From contig JAJDAO010000047.1 of the NCBI GenBank assembly GCA_029261835.1, forward strand, positions 119,748 to 183,747: 64,000 nt of DNA, in the 5' to 3' direction. This DNA comes from Deltaproteobacteria bacterium. GTDB lineage: Bacteria; Myxococcota_A; UBA9160; UBA4427. The notes beneath the pieces are model-generated. The model was given only the letters and a program-made list of their open reading frames with translations, ran no database searches and was not told the DNA's origin. This document shows, in pieces, positions 25,727 through 34,597 of the stretch (the stretch's first letter is position 1; every line of letters starts with the position of its first letter). The position numbers and the translations under genes are program-made.

Positions 25727-26227
25727 TCATGCACCCGTCGCGGAGCGACCGCCGCCGAGCTTCGCCGCCGCCGAGTGCACCGAGCGCAGGATGCTCTGGT
25801 AGCCGGTGCAGCGGCAGATCTGGCCGCCGAGCACGTCCTTGATCTCTTCATCGCTCGGGCTCGGGTTGCTCTCGAGGAGCTCGCAGATCGCCATCAGGAA
25901 GCCGGGCGTGCAGTAACCGCACTGAAGACCGTGCTCCTCGACGAAGGCCTCCTGGATCGGGTGAAGCTTGCCGTCGGGCTCCGCCAGCCCTTCCACGGTC
26001 GTCACGTCAGCACCGTCAGCCTGGACCGCCAGCATCAGGCAGGAACGAATAGCCCGCCCGTCGAGCAGCACGGTACAAACGCCGCACACACCGTGTTCGC
26101 AGCCTACGTGTGTGCCGGTGAGCTCCAGCTCGCCACGCAGAAAATCTGCCAGCGTGGTGCGCGGCTCGGCGAGCCCCTCGCAGGCGGCCCCGTTGACCGT
26201 CATCCGAACCTGCCGCGCCATCGTCAT
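25727..26227 (-). CDS. Molybdenum hydroxylase small subunit, two [2Fe-2S] clusters
   Basis: A 166-residue electron-transfer subunit. The N-terminal ferredoxin-like domain has the plant-type cluster motif (CEHGVCGVC, then a later Cys in RSCL); the C-terminal four-helix domain has CGYC and CRCTGY for the second cluster. The ATG at 26227 has GGGAGG 9 bases upstream; a TTG three codons earlier is less likely. The 75 bp between it and the large subunit are pyrimidine-rich on the plus strand, with no gene seen. Confidence 0.9.
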   Translation of the reverse strand: MTMARQVRMTVNGAACEGLAEPRTTLADFLRGELELTGTHVGCEHGVCGVCTVLLDGRAIRSCLMLAVQADGADVTTVEGLAEPDGKLHPIQEAFVEEHGLQCGYCTPGFLMAICELLESNPSPSDEEIKDVLGGQICRCTGYQSILRSVHSAAAKLGGGRSATGA

Positions 26228-26271
26228 CGAATACAACCTCCCACGATCATTTCACTCGCTCGGCGCCTTCC

Positions 26272-27141
26272 TCAGCTCGCCCGTGACGCGGCCTCTGCCA
26301 GGCCGCGCTGGGTCAACACACGGGCGAGATCACGTCGGTAGTCCGCTGAGGCGTGGAGATCCGACAGCGGCTCCTCGATCACTTCCGACAGCTTCGTCCC
26401 CGCGCGCTCGAAGAGTCCACTCGTCGGCGCCTCTCCGTCCACGAGCTGCTCGGCCTCATCCACGCGCAGGGCCCGGTCGCCCACGCCGAAGACGACGATC
26501 CGCGTATCGGCGCAGCGGCCCGCCTCGAGGCGCAGTGTTACCGCCGCACCCGCCACTGCGAAATCGCCGTGGCGACGGGCCACCTCGCGAAACGACCAGC
26601 CGGTGCCCGCAGGCAGCTCCGGAACCCGCACCTCGCTGAGGATCTCCGCGGGTTCGAGCGCCGTGGTGAGGTAGGTGACGAAGAAATCTTCAGCCTTGAT
26701 GCAGCGTTCTCCATCGGGCCCCTGTACGACCAGTTCGGCATCCATCGCCAGCGCCACGGCGGGGTACTCGGCCGCTGGATCGGCCTGCGCCATCGAGCCA
26801 CCGATGGTGCCGCGGTTGCGGATCTGCGGATGGCCGATCAGGACCGTGGCGGCGTGCAGCAGGGGCTGCCGGCGCTTCACCAGCTCGGACTGCTCCAGCG
26901 CCCGCTTGGTCGTCATGGCGCCGATCGCGAGGCCAGCGCCCTGCTCGCGAATGTAGTCGAGCTCTGCCAGCCCGCTGACGTCCACCAAGAGCTGGGGCCG
27001 AGCCAGGCGCATGTTGAGCAGCGGCATCAGGCTCTGTCCGCCCGCGAGAATCTTGGCCTCGTCCTCGCCACTCTGCGCCAGGAGGGTCACCGCCTCCGCC
27101 AACGAGCCGGGGGCGGCGTAGTCGAAGCGCGCTGGTTTCAT
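26272..27141 (-). CDS. Molybdenum hydroxylase medium subunit, FAD-binding
   Basis: A 289-residue subunit of the CoxM/FAD_binding_5 type. The first FAD loop (AGGQSLMPLLNMRLARP, near residue 32) and the second (RNRGTIGGSMAQADPAAEYP, near 105) are intact, followed by the CO-dehydrogenase flavoprotein C-terminal domain. It takes electrons from the iron-sulfur subunit. The start at 27141 (MKPARFDY) is typical; the frame runs upstream through the promoter gap. It is the first gene of the minus-strand operon, 278 bp from the divergent crotonase gene. Confidence 0.9.
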   Translation of the reverse strand: MKPARFDYAAPGSLAEAVTLLAQSGEDEAKILAGGQSLMPLLNMRLARPQLLVDVSGLAELDYIREQGAGLAIGAMTTKRALEQSELVKRRQPLLHAATVLIGHPQIRNRGTIGGSMAQADPAAEYPAVALAMDAELVVQGPDGERCIKAEDFFVTYLTTALEPAEILSEVRVPELPAGTGWSFREVARRHGDFAVAGAAVTLRLEAGRCADTRIVVFGVGDRALRVDEAEQLVDGEAPTSGLFERAGTKLSEVIEEPLSDLHASADYRRDLARVLTQRGLAEAASRAS

Positions 27142-27419
27142 GGGTGTGCTTGCTCCGAGCTGCCGTGCTGCTCGCCGGGGGGTTTGCGTAGAAGACCGGG
27201 GTTGGGTGTAGAGCGGCTCCCCAGCCTGGGCTATCAGATACATCATAGGCATTCCGGAGGCCGCTGGGAATCCGCCAGGAGCCACGAATTGGATCACCCG
27301 GTCGGCCGCTTGGCAGAAATCGACAGTCGCACTGCAGGTGTGCACCGTGGCACCTGCCTCCACTGTCAAACGCGGAACGAGCCCGACGAGCGCAGCGCGG
27401 GCAGGGAGCTTCGACGAAC

Positions 27420-28322
27420 ATGGGTTGGACCGACTGGACAGCCGTCGAGGGCGACGGTCTCGTCTTCGACGAGATCCTGTACGAGAAGAAGCAACACCAA
27501 GAGCTCGGCGGCAGCGTGGCGCGTGTCTCGATCAACAAGCCCGACAAGTACAACACCATGACGCTGTCTACGGTGGACGAGATGTTCCGCGCCTTCTACG
27601 ACGCGAATCACGATCCGGGCGTCGGTGTCATCATCGTGGCCGGCACGGGCAAGCACTTCGGCGCCGGCGGAGACGTCGAGTGGGAGAAGTGGGGGCTGCG
27701 AGAGGCCTTCTACAACCGCTACCCACACAACCGCCTGATCCGCTCGTCACGCAAGCCGGTGATGGCCGTGGTGCAGGGCTACTGCCTGGGCGGCCACAAC
27801 CACATGGCCTACTGCTGCGACTTCACGATTGCGGCCGATACCGCCAAGTTCGGTCAGGCGGGGCCCAAGGTCTCGAGTCCAGCGGACGGCTTCTTCGTCC
27901 CCTACCTCTGCAAGGTGGTGGGCGCCAAGAAGGCGCGCGAGATGTGGATGCTCTGTCGCCGCTACACGGCAGAGCAAGCGCGTGAGATGGGCTTGGTGAA
28001 CACCGTCGTGCCGCTCGCTGATCTCTGGCAAGAGGTCGACCAGTGGTGCGAAGAGCTGCTCGCCAAGAGCCCCGGCTGCCTGGAAATCCTCAAGGCCAGC
28101 TTCGACCAGGAGATGGACGGCTACAACGAGATGGGCATCTACTCGAGCCAGTTCTATCCCGATTGGTTCGACATGCCCGAGGGCAAGGAGGGCGGCGCCT
28201 CCTTCAGCGAGCGGCGCCCAGCGCGCTTCTGGCAGCTGCGCCAGCGAGAGGCCGAAATGCGCCGGAGCCTGCAGGCACAGTACGAGGCCGAAACGGGCGG
28301 CGACGAGAGTGGGGAGAGCTGA
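27420..28322 (+). CDS. BadI/MenB-like crotonase (possible ring-cleaving acyl-CoA hydrolase)
   Basis: A 300-residue crotonase. It lacks both hydratase Glu residues (GGHNHM and GQAGPK in place of GGxE and GxPE). The segment FGQAGPKVSSPADGFFVPYL and the following KKAREMWMLCRRYTAEQA are the fingerprint of the MenB/BadI branch: naphthoyl-CoA synthase and 2-ketocyclohexanecarboxyl-CoA hydrolase. Ring opening of an alicyclic ketone by a BadI-type enzyme fits the catabolic setting better than menaquinone synthesis, since no men genes are nearby. It lies divergent from the molybdenum hydroxylase operon and may share its promoter gap. Confidence 0.8.
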   Translation: MGWTDWTAVEGDGLVFDEILYEKKQHQELGGSVARVSINKPDKYNTMTLSTVDEMFRAFYDANHDPGVGVIIVAGTGKHFGAGGDVEWEKWGLREAFYNRYPHNRLIRSSRKPVMAVVQGYCLGGHNHMAYCCDFTIAADTAKFGQAGPKVSSPADGFFVPYLCKVVGAKKAREMWMLCRRYTAEQAREMGLVNTVVPLADLWQEVDQWCEELLAKSPGCLEILKASFDQEMDGYNEMGIYSSQFYPDWFDMPEGKEGGASFSERRPARFWQLRQREAEMRRSLQAQYEAETGGDESGES

Positions 28323-28348
28323 CCGCTCGCGGCGGCGGCGACCCGCGA

Positions 28349-28365
28349 GCCCGGATTGTCCATGA
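28349..28365 (+). repeat. Dispersed short motif, copy 2
   Basis: Seventeen bases that match 63918-63934 at 15 positions. It lies 27 bp after the BadI-like gene stop, just before the Shine-Dalgarno of the methyltransferase. A 7-bp inverted repeat (CTCGCGG / CCGCGAG, about 28326-28349) precedes it, without a T-run, so it is a weak terminator candidate at best. Confidence 0.4.
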
Positions 28366-28383
28366 ATGATCCGGAGGGGACGT

Positions 28384-29007
28384 GTGAATAGCGAGCAGTG
28401 GAGTCAGCGCTACCGGGAGCGGGAGTACGAGCACGGGCGCGAGGCCAATCTCTTCCTTCGCCGCGAGTTCGCGACCCACGCGCCGTCGGGTCGCGCCCTC
28501 GATCTCGCCTGCGGCGAGGGCCGCAATGCCGTCTGGCTCGCCCAGCAGGGCTGGGCGGTCGAGGCCGTCGACTTCTGCACCCTGGCGCTCGAACGCGCCC
28601 GTGAGCTGGGCCGCCAGCGCGGCGTCGCCGTCATGTGGGTCGAGGCCGATCTGCAGCGTTTCGAGCCGGCACCGGGCCGCTTCCAGCTCGTGGTGATCGC
28701 CTATCTCCACCTGCCCGGCCACGAGCGCCGAGGGCTGCTCACCCGGGCCGCACGAGCACTCGCCCGGGACGGCGAGCTGTTCATGGTGGGGCACGCCGTC
28801 CGCAATCTGAGCGATGGAATCGGTGGCCCGCGAGACCCGACTGTGCTCTGGAACGCCGCCGAGATCGCCACGGAGCTGCGGGACCTGGGCCTCGTTGTCG
28901 ATCGCGCTGAAGAGGTCGCGCGACCGTATGAAGGGGACGACAGCGGTGCGGAGGCCGTCGACGTGCTGCTGCGCGCGCGGTGCGGCGTGCGCCAGACGCG
29001 CTGCTGA
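28384..29007 (+). CDS. SAM-dependent methyltransferase (class I)
   Basis: A 207-residue Rossmann-fold methyltransferase. The SAM-binding motif I is DLACGEGRNAVWLA near residue 40, followed by motif II with an acidic end (VEAVDF). The family includes tellurite-resistance TehB-like and thiopurine-type enzymes; the substrate is unknown. I choose the GTG at 28384 because GGAGGGG lies 6 bases before it, whereas the ATG at 28366 would start before that site. The next gene follows 26 bp downstream. Confidence 0.8.
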   Translation: MNSEQWSQRYREREYEHGREANLFLRREFATHAPSGRALDLACGEGRNAVWLAQQGWAVEAVDFCTLALERARELGRQRGVAVMWVEADLQRFEPAPGRFQLVVIAYLHLPGHERRGLLTRAARALARDGELFMVGHAVRNLSDGIGGPRDPTVLWNAAEIATELRDLGLVVDRAEEVARPYEGDDSGAEAVDVLLRARCGVRQTRC

Positions 29008-29033
29008 GCGTTCGATCAACCGGGGGAACGGGA

Positions 29034-29720
29034 ATGAACGAACATGCGGAGAGGCGAATCGCGTTCGACTATTGGTCCGACCCCCTCTGCATCTGGGCCT
29101 ATGTCGCCCAGCCGAAGCTCGAGCAGATTCTGCGCGACTGGGGACGCTGCCTGCAGGTGAGCTACCGCGTCGTGCCGGTCTTCGGAAGCGTGCCCTGGCG
29201 CTTTCGCGAAGGCCCCTGGGCCGAGCGGGGCCCGACCGGTCGCGCGCAGGCGACGCGCGAGATCGCGGAGCGATTCGGACACGACGACGTCAGCGGCGAG
29301 GTCTGGCGGCGCGACCCGCCGGCCTCCTCCTGGCAGGCTGGCGTCGCCCTCGAAGCGGTGGCGCAACTCGAGCGGCGCGAAGAGATCGCGCCGGGCAGCT
29401 TCGCCACGTATCAGTGGCGAATGCGCCAGCGCTTCTTCGTCGACAACTGCAACACCGCACGTCGCGCCGTGCAGCTCGAGCTCGCCGAGCAGCTCGAGCT
29501 GCCGCGTGCGGCGATCGAGACCCAGCTCGACGATGGCAGCGCGCTGGCCCTCTTGTGGGAGGCCAACGCAGAGCGCGAGCGTCTCTTCATCGAGGGCTCG
29601 CCCAGCTACGTCTTCGACGGTGGCCGCACGAAGCTCTACGGCAACTTCTCTCAGGAGATCCTCGACGCCACCGTCGAGACCCTGACGCGGGGGCTCGGCC
29701 CGGGCTGCTCATCCTGCTGA
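29034..29720 (+). CDS. DsbA-family thioredoxin-fold protein (FrnE/HCCA isomerase-like)
   Basis: A 228-residue protein of the DsbA superfamily with an inserted helical domain. The active-site loop reads DPLCIWAY: the first Cys is kept but the second position of CxxC is Ala, so it is not a dithiol oxidase; the related 2-hydroxychromene-2-carboxylate isomerases are glutathione-dependent. The cis-Pro loop (EGSPSYVFDGG) is present. It has no signal peptide and ends in CSSC. It starts at the ATG at 29034 with a purine-rich site close upstream. A glutathione-linked isomerase role is plausible. Confidence 0.75.
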   Translation: MNEHAERRIAFDYWSDPLCIWAYVAQPKLEQILRDWGRCLQVSYRVVPVFGSVPWRFREGPWAERGPTGRAQATREIAERFGHDDVSGEVWRRDPPASSWQAGVALEAVAQLERREEIAPGSFATYQWRMRQRFFVDNCNTARRAVQLELAEQLELPRAAIETQLDDGSALALLWEANAERERLFIEGSPSYVFDGGRTKLYGNFSQEILDATVETLTRGLGPGCSSC

Positions 29721-29829
29721 CGAGAGAATTGCCGAGCGCGACCACGCGGCGCCACACACCCGACAATGACGAGAGTCGGTGAGCAGGACGAGCTACCGTA
29801 CGCTCCACCCGCGACCGAGGAGCACTCCC

Positions 29830-30465
29830 ATGCCGACCGAAGCAGCGCAGCAAGCACAGGCGATCCTGCGTGACGCCGCTCAGTTCCAGTGGTACGTCAT
29901 CCCGCTACTGGCACTCGTAACATACGTCTATGCGGTCGAGATCGAGCGACGCAACTGGAACGTCGTGCTGGCCGGCTTGGCGTTCTGGGGGATGGACTGG
30001 TTCAACGAGATCTGGAACTCGCTGGTCTTCCACTTCACGCAATATGCGCCGGTCTGGGCTGCGCCCGGCGATACCGCCTACTTGCTTCTGATCGGGCTCA
30101 ACATCGAGATCTCGTTCATGTTCTTCATCGCGGGCGTGGTCTTCTCGAAGACGCTGCCCAAGGATCCCTCAGTGCGAATCCTCGGCTTGCCGAATCGGCT
30201 CTTCTACGGGCTGGCGGGCTCGGTCTTCTGCGTCTTCGTCGAGGTGCTGCTCAACGGCGCCAACGCGCTCACATGGGACTGGGCCTGGTGGAACACACGG
30301 GCGCCCTGGCTGATCCTGATCATCGGCTACCTGCCCTTCTTCCTCGTGGCCTTCTGGGTCCACGACATGCCGAGCATGAAACGCAAGCTCACCACCGTGG
30401 GGGCGATCTACGGCTTCGACGCAGCGTGCCTCGTCCTCTTCGGCGTGGTGCTCGGCTGGATCTGA
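29830..30465 (+). CDS. Polytopic membrane protein of unknown function
   Basis: A 211-residue protein with about six membrane spans (for example 20-38, 45-60, 80-105, 125-145, 160-180 and 190-210) and short loops rich in Trp. No catalytic or transport signature was recognised. The ATG at 29830 has GAGGAG upstream. It is the last gene of a four-gene plus-strand run and converges with the lipocalin-like gene. Confidence 0.65.
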   Translation: MPTEAAQQAQAILRDAAQFQWYVIPLLALVTYVYAVEIERRNWNVVLAGLAFWGMDWFNEIWNSLVFHFTQYAPVWAAPGDTAYLLLIGLNIEISFMFFIAGVVFSKTLPKDPSVRILGLPNRLFYGLAGSVFCVFVEVLLNGANALTWDWAWWNTRAPWLILIIGYLPFFLVAFWVHDMPSMKRKLTTVGAIYGFDAACLVLFGVVLGWI

Positions 30466-30519
30466 GCGCAAGACGAGATCGACGCCGGCACCCCGCTCCG
30501 ATGTGGCCGAAGATCGCTG

Positions 30520-31647
30520 TCAGGTCGCGCCGTCGAGGATGCTCTTGAAGCCCGATGGGTCGTGGCGGCCGAACACCACGGTCTCGAGCAAGCCGATGCC
30601 GACCTGATCGCCCATACGGGTTCTACAGACCTGATGATTGTGGATGTGCTTGTAGTCGAGCAGGTCGATCTCGTCGAGCTGCCAGGACTCGCCACCGATC
30701 ACGTCCTCCCCCTTCCAGAAGCCGTGTCCCCATTCCGGGTGTTGATAGCCAATGGCGAGCATCTGGAAGCGAATCATCGGCTCGAGGCTGATGGCCAGAA
30801 CCTCGCGCTCGCGGCTCACCAGCTCGAGCTCGGCCGACTCGGCCAGACGCGTGCCCTTGCGCCAGCCGATCTCGTGCCGCACCGAGGCCATCTCTCGGAT
30901 GCCGGGATCTTCACCCAGCGGAATCTCATCGGGCGAGTCGTAGACGGGCACGATGTGGGCGCTGACCTGCGTGGCGTTGCCGTCGTGATCCTCGAAGGTG
31001 CCGAACTGAGTACAGAAGCCATCCCAGAAGATGGGAGACCAGACCCAGTAGACGCCGGGCTCCGAGGTGAGGAGCCCGGGCGCGCCCGCCTCGGGCTCGC
31101 CGACAGGCCGCACGCCCCAGGACTTGTCGCGAATACCGGGCGTCGCGGCGTGGCTCACCTCACGGCGCTCTCCATTCACGGCGAAGTAGCCCTGCCAGCT
31201 TCCGAGCTGCGTGAAACGCGTGGTATCCATGATGAGGCGCCGCTCGTCATGCATCACGTTCTTGGGCTCGAGGTGGGGAACGGTGCGCGCGCTGAAGATG
31301 AGATCGCACTCCACGCCGGTCTCGTTGGGCTCGAGGCGGACGCGCACTGCGCGCATCGGCGTCACCACCTCGATCTGCAGCGGGCCGACGCGCGAATCCG
31401 CCCTGTCGGCCGGCGCCCGGCGCGAAGCGTGAAAGCAGTGCTGCGTGCCTTGCGTGGCGACGCTGAAGTGCCCATCCATCACCTTGCGGTTTGGATAGAT
31501 CGCGAACCCCACCTCGAAGATGAACCCGCCGTCCCGGTCGAAGCCGCTGAACCAGTACCGGTCATAAGCATTGCGATCGCTCGCCGCGGGCTGCGTTACG
31601 GGATCGGAAGTCTGGTGGATCATGAAATCGTCGAAGCTGGTGATCAT
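30520..31647 (-). CDS. Lipocalin-like protein (CrtC/AttH-fold type), unknown function
   Basis: A 375-residue beta-rich soluble protein without signal peptide. Two similar halves and the sequence GIRDKSWGVRP in the middle recall the double-lipocalin proteins of the AttH / hydroxyneurosporene hydratase group, where such a loop frames the ligand pocket; the late GHGFWKGEDVIGGE element fits too. These proteins act on or carry hydrophobic isoprenoids, and related uncharacterised proteins occur in steroid- and terpenoid-degrading bacteria. The ATG at 31647 has GGGAGG 6 bases upstream. It is divergent from the methyltransferase cluster, 208 bp away. Confidence 0.6.
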   Translation of the reverse strand: MITSFDDFMIHQTSDPVTQPAASDRNAYDRYWFSGFDRDGGFIFEVGFAIYPNRKVMDGHFSVATQGTQHCFHASRRAPADRADSRVGPLQIEVVTPMRAVRVRLEPNETGVECDLIFSARTVPHLEPKNVMHDERRLIMDTTRFTQLGSWQGYFAVNGERREVSHAATPGIRDKSWGVRPVGEPEAGAPGLLTSEPGVYWVWSPIFWDGFCTQFGTFEDHDGNATQVSAHIVPVYDSPDEIPLGEDPGIREMASVRHEIGWRKGTRLAESAELELVSREREVLAISLEPMIRFQMLAIGYQHPEWGHGFWKGEDVIGGESWQLDEIDLLDYKHIHNHQVCRTRMGDQVGIGLLETVVFGRHDPSGFKSILDGAT

Positions 31648-31855
31648 GCGCAACCTCCCGCCGCCAATCTTTCGTGGCCAAGCGAACGAGGCGCCGCCGC
31701 GGCGTCCCGAACCGCAGAGCCTAGCCCGAATCGTCGACCCTCACGACGGGCTGCGGCGGGTGACCCGGCGCGGCACGGGCGCCTATACTGACGCATCGAA
31801 CGCCATCGGATCGCGACCAGCGAACGGCGTCCGGCGAGATTCGGGTGGAGGAGCG

Positions 31856-32998
31856 GTGACGGCAGCAACGGACTCGATGACACCCGATGAGCGGGTCTGG
31901 GCCGCCATCCGTCTGGAGCGACCGGACCGTACGCCCGTCCTCCCGACGCTGCTGCCCGAGCCGGCGGCGGGGCTCGCCGGCGTCAGCCAGGCCGAGGTCG
32001 CAAACGACAACGCGGCGGCCGTCGCCGCCGTCTTCGACGTCTTCGATCGCTACGGCGGCTGGGAGAACCCCTACCCCGCCTGCTACACGCCGATCCAGCT
32101 GCAGGCCGCGGGCGTCTTCCCGATGAAGATGCGCATCCCAGGACGCGACCTCGAGGTCGACGTGCCCTACCAGCTTGATGAGCAGGAGATCCTGCGCATC
32201 GAGGACTACGACACCATCGCGGACCAGGGCTTCGATCGCTTCTTCCAGGAGGACTATCTCTGGCGCATCAGCGACCTCAGGCCCGACGAGCTGCCTGGCG
32301 AGATCAGCAAGATGATGGCCGGGGGCGGGCTCTTCCTCTCCGAGTGCGCCAAGCGCGACCGGCGGCCGCTCTTTCTAGCCAGCGGCCTGCATCCCTTCTT
32401 CATCCTGTCGCTCATGCGTTCGATGGTCGGCTTCACGCGCGATCTCTACTACAACCCCGAGCCCGTCGAACGGGCGCTGCGCCGCATGACGGATGATCTG
32501 ATCCCGAGACAGATCGAATTCGCCAAGAACACGGGCATCAATCTCTGGCTCTTCACGGAGGAGCGTGCCTCGTGCTTCTTCTATCCGCCTCGAATCTTCG
32601 AACGCTTCTGGTGGCCCTACACCAAAGAGATCATCGAGGCATGCTGGTCGCAGGGCATCGTCACGCTCTTCCACCTCGACACGTGCTGGGACCGCAATCT
32701 CAGCTACTTCAGAGAGCTGCCACGCGGCTCGGCTGTGCTCGAGTTCGACGGCAATACGGATATCTTTGCCGCCAAGCAGGTGCTGCGGGACCATCTCTGC
32801 ATCAAGGGGGATGTGCCCGCTTCGCTGTTGGCGCTGGCCGAGCCGGAAGAGGTGGCGAGCTACTGCAGGCGGCTCATCTCCGAGGTCGGCCACGACGGCG
32901 GCTTCATTCTCGCGAGCGGCTGCAGCGTTCCGCCCACTGCACGTCGCGATAGCTTCGGGGCGATGATCGAGACAGGGCGCAGTCATCGACCCTGGTGA
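31856..32998 (+). CDS. UroD-family corrinoid methyltransferase 1 (MtaA/MtbA-like)
   Basis: A 380-residue protein of the uroporphyrinogen decarboxylase superfamily. The haem-pathway residues are not the ones seen; instead it has the putative zinc ligands of methylcobamide methyltransferases: His273 with Cys277 (HLDTC) and Cys356 in ASGCSVPP. Such enzymes move methyl groups between a corrinoid protein and a thiol or another acceptor. It starts at the GTG at 31856, with GGAGGAG just upstream. The activator, corrinoid protein and second methyltransferase follow on the same strand within 4.5 kb. Confidence 0.85.
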   Translation: MTAATDSMTPDERVWAAIRLERPDRTPVLPTLLPEPAAGLAGVSQAEVANDNAAAVAAVFDVFDRYGGWENPYPACYTPIQLQAAGVFPMKMRIPGRDLEVDVPYQLDEQEILRIEDYDTIADQGFDRFFQEDYLWRISDLRPDELPGEISKMMAGGGLFLSECAKRDRRPLFLASGLHPFFILSLMRSMVGFTRDLYYNPEPVERALRRMTDDLIPRQIEFAKNTGINLWLFTEERASCFFYPPRIFERFWWPYTKEIIEACWSQGIVTLFHLDTCWDRNLSYFRELPRGSAVLEFDGNTDIFAAKQVLRDHLCIKGDVPASLLALAEPEEVASYCRRLISEVGHDGGFILASGCSVPPTARRDSFGAMIETGRSHRPW

Positions 32999-33040
32999 TG
33001 AGACCGGCCGTACGGCGCCAGCCAGACGCGAGAGGAGAGG

Positions 33041-34561
33041 ATGCGGGAGCCGGTCGAGATCGAACTGCAGCCGCTGGGGCAATCGATCAGCGTGGAGCCG
33101 GGGACCTCGCTGCAGGATGTCCTCCACGGCTACGGCGTGGAGTTCCCCTGCGGCGGCAATGGCCGCTGCGGCGGCTGTCGCATCAAGCTGCTGGCGGGCA
33201 CACTCGCAGTCACGCCGCCGCAGGCACAGATCCTGTCGGCAAGCGAAATCGAACAGGGCTGGCGGCTCGCCTGTCACTGCCGGGTAGACGGGTGTCTGAC
33301 GCTCGAAGTCGAGCAGTGGGACACCGCCATCCTCACCCACCACGCATCGCTGCAGTTTGCGCCCCGCCCCGGGCGCGGCATCGTGGTCGATCTCGGAACC
33401 ACCACCCTGGTGGCACAGCTGCTCGATCTGCAGAGCGGGCGCGTGCTGGCCGTGCAGAAGGCGAGGAATCCGCAGGCTGTGCGGGGTGCCGATGTGATGA
33501 GCCGGCTCGCGCGAGCACTCGAGCCAGGCGGGCGGCAAGAGCTGGCGGACCTGATTCGCAACGAGATCGGTGCACTGCTGGTCGGGATGCTCGATTCGGC
33601 TCCGAACGCGGAGAAGGCGATCGAGAGCGTCGTCGTGGTGGGCAACACCGTAATGCATCATCTATTCTGCGACTTGGACATCGAGTCCCTCGCCTACTCT
33701 CCATTCGATTCGCCCAACGACGGACTGCAGGAGTTCACTGCCGAACAACTCGGCTGGCGGCTCCCGGGAAGCCCGCGCGTCCGCTTCCTGCCCGGTCTGG
33801 GCGGCTTCGTGGGGGCCGACATCCTGGCCGGTGTCCTCGCGACGAGCATGCACGAGAGCGACGAGGTCGTGGCGTTGATCGATCTCGGTACCAATGGCGA
33901 GATCGCCGCCGGCAACCGCGAGCGCATCCTCTGCACCTCGACCGCCGCCGGGCCGGCGTTCGAGGGTGGCCGCATCAGCCAGGGCATGCAGGCGAGTACC
34001 GGAGCCATCGCCGAGGTGCGGGCCGAGGGCGGCGGCCTGGCTTGCCACGTCATCGGTGGCGGAAAGGCGCGAGGCGTCTGCGGCAGCGGTCTAGTCGATG
34101 CGGTGGCGACGAGTCTCGACATGCGACTCATCCGGCCGAACGGCCGGCTGGCGGATGGCAGTCATTCGCTCCCCCTGACAAACGACATCTGCCTGACACA
34201 GTCGGACATCCGGGAGCTCCAGCTCGCCAAGGGCGCCATCTCGGCGGGCCTCCGCATCTTGCTGGCGCGACTCGGCACGGACGAGGAGCAACTCGCGAAG
34301 CTCTATCTGGCCGGCGCCTTCGGCAACTACGTCAATCCGGCGAGCGCCCGCCGCATCGGCCTCTTCAGCGCGCGGGCCGAACGTGTCGAGGCGGCCGGCA
34401 ATACGGCTCTGCTCGGTGCCAAGCTCGCGCTCTTCGGTGAGGGCTTTGCGGACATGCGCTTCGCAGATCTGCTGTCGCGAATCGAGCATGTGCCGCTGGC
34501 GACCGATGCGAGATTCCAGGAGGTGTTCATCGCAGAGACTGCCTTCCCGGGGCCGCAGTAG
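33041..34561 (+). CDS. RACo-type reductive activator of corrinoid proteins
   Basis: A 506-residue protein with an N-terminal [2Fe-2S] ferredoxin domain (Cys37, 43, 46 and Cys78 or Cys80; CGGNGRCGGC) and a C-terminal ASKHA ATPase part (VVDLGTTTLVAQLLD near 120 and LIDLGTNGEI near 285). RACo proteins use ATP to push an electron onto an inactive Co(II) corrinoid protein, restoring Co(I). Its presence with the corrinoid protein shows a functioning cobalt methyl-transfer system. It lies 42 bp after methyltransferase 1 and 36 bp before the corrinoid gene. Confidence 0.9.
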   Translation: MREPVEIELQPLGQSISVEPGTSLQDVLHGYGVEFPCGGNGRCGGCRIKLLAGTLAVTPPQAQILSASEIEQGWRLACHCRVDGCLTLEVEQWDTAILTHHASLQFAPRPGRGIVVDLGTTTLVAQLLDLQSGRVLAVQKARNPQAVRGADVMSRLARALEPGGRQELADLIRNEIGALLVGMLDSAPNAEKAIESVVVVGNTVMHHLFCDLDIESLAYSPFDSPNDGLQEFTAEQLGWRLPGSPRVRFLPGLGGFVGADILAGVLATSMHESDEVVALIDLGTNGEIAAGNRERILCTSTAAGPAFEGGRISQGMQASTGAIAEVRAEGGGLACHVIGGGKARGVCGSGLVDAVATSLDMRLIRPNGRLADGSHSLPLTNDICLTQSDIRELQLAKGAISAGLRILLARLGTDEEQLAKLYLAGAFGNYVNPASARRIGLFSARAERVEAAGNTALLGAKLALFGEGFADMRFADLLSRIEHVPLATDARFQEVFIAETAFPGPQ

Positions 34562-34597
34562 CCCTGTGATCGCGGGCATGAAGGGGAGGACCGGCTG

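Noticed and set aside
27420..28322. Ordinary enoyl-CoA hydratase
   Set aside because: Both catalytic Glu positions are missing and the signature segment is that of MenB/BadI.
28326..28349. Rho-independent terminator
   Set aside because: A 7-bp stem is visible, but no T-run follows and a gene starts shortly after.
31856..32998. Uroporphyrinogen decarboxylase of haem synthesis
   Set aside because: The context (corrinoid protein, RACo) and the His/Cys metal ligands point to methyl transfer; no other haem gene is present.
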